Source: Chitinophagaceae bacterium
Lineage (GTDB): Bacteria > Bacteroidota > Bacteroidia > Chitinophagales > Chitinophagaceae
Assembly: GCA_020853515.1 (NCBI GenBank)
Contig: JADYYU010000147.1
Location: 1 to 10,368 of the forward strand
Length of the DNA: 10,368 bases
Direction of reading: 5' to 3'
Shown here piece after piece: positions 8,489-10,368 of this stretch. The stretch's first letter is position 1; each line of letters begins with the position of its first letter. The position numbers and the translations under genes were made by a program. The notes under the pieces are model-generated. The model worked only from the letters and a program-made list of their open reading frames with translations, was not told the DNA's origin and made no database searches.

Positions 8489-8736
8489 GTCATGTTTATT
8501 TATGGTTTAAAGTTAATATTATTATTTTGAATTTCTTCTGCGCTGCTGGATGAAAATTTTAAAATCAATCAGAAAACTAGTGCTTAAAAAAAGTTAGAAT
8601 TTTCGTTGTCTGAAAATAATTCTGAAGGGTAGCACAAAAACGCAAATAATACATGAACGCCTATTCAAATTTTGCTGACAAAAAAATAAGTAAAAACTAC
8701 CCGGCTTTTGGAATTATATTTGGTAAAATAAAATTT
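8489..8736. other. Divergent intergenic region between formate dehydrogenase and surface-protein genes
   Basis: This AT-rich 248-base stretch must hold promoters for both flanking genes. On the minus strand TAACTTTA (8515-8508) matches seven of eight positions of the Bacteroidota -7 element TAnnTTTG, 19 bases before the formate dehydrogenase ATG. No TTG lies at a suitable -33 position, so this is weak. The plus-strand candidate is listed separately. No ORF, RNA gene or clear operator palindrome was found. Confidence 0.6.
8715..8722 (+). promoter_or_regulatory. Candidate Bacteroidota -7 promoter element for the surface-protein gene
   Basis: TATATTTG is an exact match to the Bacteroidota primary-sigma -7 consensus TAnnTTTG, ending 14 bases before ATG 8737. 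No TTG is found about 20 bases upstream where the -33 element would lie, and the implied leader would be only about ten bases. In AT-rich DNA such matches also arise by chance. Confidence 0.35.
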
Positions 8737-10368
8737 ATGAAAAATAGCTTTCTTACTTCATTGTTTATTTTTCTGTTCCATGTTGCTTTCTCACAAGATT
8801 ATATTACCCGTTGGGATTTAAGTCAAACGGGTGCAGTCCCTACTTCACTTACATTTGGAGTGGGTACCGCAGGTATTGTGAATTATACCTGGGAAACCAT
8901 ACCGGCAGGCATGAATGGTGCCGGCACTTTTACCGGAAATACCGCAACCATATCCGGGTTACCAGCCGGTTCCGTCATCCGTTTACGGATCAGTCCGGCG
9001 AATTTCAACAGAATGAACATCGATTATGGTTCAGACAAATCTCGTCTGATGGATATAGAACAATGGGGCTCCGTAGAGTGGCTTTCGATGGCCACTGCTT
9101 ACCACGGATGTAATAATTTGAATGTGACGGCCACGGATGTGCCCAACTTATCACTGGTAAGCTCGATGGACAAAATGTTTAGAAACTGTTCCGTGCTGAA
9201 TGGACCAACTAATATCAATTCCTGGAATACCAGCAACGTGCAGGATATGAGTGAATTGTTTAATAGTGCCTCTGTGTTTAATCAGGCAATTGGCAACTGG
9301 AATACTGCCAACGTTACGGACATGAATATGATGCTCGCATATACTTATCAATTTAATCAGCCGATCGGCAACTGGAATACAGCCGCCGTTACAGATATGA
9401 GCGGTATGCTCGCGGGTGCTACGTCTTTTAATCAACCCATTGGCAATTGGAATACTTCCAATGTGATCACTATGCATTCAATGTTTGCATACGCAGCACT
9501 TTTTAATCAGCCTATTGGTAACTGGAATATCTCCTCACTGCAAAAAATGAATTTCATGTTTCAATCGGCTACTTCCTTTAATCAGCCTATCGGCAACTGG
9601 AATACCTCAAACGTAACGGACATGGGACATACATTTGTAGGTGCTACAGTCTTTAATCAACCATTGAGCAACTGGAATACCGCTTTGGTTACAGACATGC
9701 AGTTGATGTTTAATGATGCCGATGCCTTTAATCAGCCTCTTGAAAACTGGGATGTTTCAAATGTACATTATATGCCGTACATGTTTAAAAGTGCCGATTC
9801 TTTCAATCAGCCACTGGGCAATTGGAATACCTCTAATGTGAGTGATATGCGTCAGATGTTTTTGAATGCATCCTCCCTTAATCAGTCATTAGGCAATTGG
9901 GATATTGGCAATTTAAGTATGATCAGCGAAATGCTGAATTTTTGCGGAATGGACTGCGGGAATTATTCTTCCACTATAGCAGGCTGGAGCGCGAATCCAA
10001 ATGTACCACAGGGTTTGGCCTTAGGAGCGAGTACTATGCAATATGGCAGCAATGTTCAAAATCAAAGAAATTATCTGACCCTTACCAAAGGCTGGTCTAT
10101 CAGCGGCGATATGGCCACTAATACGATCTGCTGTTTTCCTGACTATCATCCGATCACAGATATCGCCTGCCAGTTTTATACCTATAATGGTCAAACATAT
10201 GTACAAAGCGGCGTGTACCACGATACGCTGTTGAATGCTTTAGGTTGTGACAGTATCATCGTACTCAACTTAAACATTCTGCATCCTGATGTAACCGTCT
10301 CACAGGCCGGTCCGGTATTGACAGCTAATGCGGCCGGAGTGGCTTATCAGTGGATACGATGCCCTTCA
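8737..10368 (+). CDS. Secreted BspA-like (DUF285) repeat surface protein, 3'-truncated
   Basis: Frame open for 544 codons from ATG 8737 to the window end with no stop, so the C-terminus lies outside. A signal peptide is clear (MKNSFLTSLFIFLFHVAFS, cleavage before Q20). Residues about 21-105 form an N-terminal segment (ITRWDLSQTG, PTSLTFGVGTAGIVNYTWE, FTGNTATISGLPAGS). Then comes the typical lead-in to the DUF285/BspA-like leucine-rich-type domain: IEQWGSVEWLSMATAYHGC and LNVTATDVPNLS. Nine exact 25-residue units follow (residues 164-388), with consensus NTSNVTDMsgMFagAtsFNQPIGNW. The domain closes in the family's usual way (NYSSTIAGW, ALGASTMQYGS, YLTLTKGWSISGD). A Cys-bearing module then starts: C478, GQTYVQSGVYHDTLLNALGC, DSIIVLNLNI. 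Such modules are common in Bacteroidota exported proteins that often end in a type IX secretion signal; the C-terminus cannot be seen, so T9SS export is inference. Probable role: cell-surface adhesion or matrix protein; the ligand is unknown. Confidence 0.93.
   Translation, partial: MKNSFLTSLFIFLFHVAFSQDYITRWDLSQTGAVPTSLTFGVGTAGIVNYTWETIPAGMNGAGTFTGNTATISGLPAGSVIRLRISPANFNRMNIDYGSDKSRLMDIEQWGSVEWLSMATAYHGCNNLNVTATDVPNLSLVSSMDKMFRNCSVLNGPTNINSWNTSNVQDMSELFNSASVFNQAIGNWNTANVTDMNMMLAYTYQFNQPIGNWNTAAVTDMSGMLAGATSFNQPIGNWNTSNVITMHSMFAYAALFNQPIGNWNISSLQKMNFMFQSATSFNQPIGNWNTSNVTDMGHTFVGATVFNQPLSNWNTALVTDMQLMFNDADAFNQPLENWDVSNVHYMPYMFKSADSFNQPLGNWNTSNVSDMRQMFLNASSLNQSLGNWDIGNLSMISEMLNFCGMDCGNYSSTIAGWSANPNVPQGLALGASTMQYGSNVQNQRNYLTLTKGWSISGDMATNTICCFPDYHPITDIACQFYTYNGQTYVQSGVYHDTLLNALGCDSIIVLNLNILHPDVTVSQAGPVLTANAAGVAYQWIRCPS
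9226..9900 (+). repeat. Nine tandem 75-bp coding repeats (25-residue DUF285 units)
   Basis: The Trp codon TGG recurs at exactly 75-base steps: 9298, 9373, 9448, 9523, 9598, 9673, 9748, 9823 and 9898, with a first Trp at 9223 closing a degenerate unit. Each unit runs from Asn or Asp to Trp. The best-kept part is FNQPIGNWNT; the middle (MxxMFxxA) varies. A 29-residue degenerate unit follows the array (ending IAGW). Units differ widely at synonymous sites (Pro as CCG, CCC, CCT, CCA), so they are conserved as protein rather than as fresh DNA duplications. Confidence 0.95.

Noticed and set aside
8811..9113. Plus-strand ORF of 100 codons within the surface-protein gene
   Set aside because: It overlaps in another frame the signal-peptide-bearing gene starting at 8737, and shows no domain.
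9151..9477. Minus-strand ORF with an internally repeated pattern (IPxANxLIK)
   Set aside because: It is the antisense shadow of the 75-bp DUF285 repeats; its periodicity is inherited from the plus-strand gene.
9897..10221. Short ORFs on both strands (9897-10121 +, 10021-10221 -) in the last part of the surface-protein gene
   Set aside because: They lie in alternative frames of a gene whose frame carries the conserved DUF285 closing motifs.

Overview
The window looks like chromosome from a member of the Bacteroidota, possibly Chitinophagales or a related order. The evidence is moderate-to-low GC, A-rich leaders without a clear Shine-Dalgarno sequence, a Bacteroidota-type -7 element (TATATTTG) before one gene, and a secreted repeat protein of a kind common in gliding or T9SS-bearing Bacteroidota. 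The order-level guess is inference. No RNA gene, insertion sequence, CRISPR array, prophage or attachment site was recognised.

Layout. Bases 1-4173 (+) hold the distal part of a tripartite efflux operon: an RND inner-membrane pump missing its N-terminus at the window edge, and a TolC-family outer-membrane channel whose start codon overlaps the pump stop. The periplasmic adaptor would be expected upstream, outside the window. Bases 4180-5415 (-) hold a convergent gene for a DUF2130-type protein: an N-terminal CxxC, a long coiled coil, and a C-terminal domain with a PD-(D/E)XK nuclease-like residue pattern. Bases 5416-5716 have no convincing gene. Bases 5717-8488 (-) hold a complete NuoG-like formate dehydrogenase alpha subunit with cysteine at the molybdenum site. 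Bases 8489-8736 form a divergent intergenic region. From 8737 to the window end (+) runs a large secreted surface protein with a signal peptide, a BspA-like/DUF285 repeat domain of strictly 25-residue units, and the start of a Cys-containing C-terminal region; it continues past the window.

Functional links. Only the pump and channel clearly work together, exporting compounds across both membranes using proton-motive force. The formate dehydrogenase, DUF2130 protein and surface protein appear to be separate transcription units. No obvious new multi-gene system is present. The least understood item is the DUF2130 protein, followed by the regular repeat protein.
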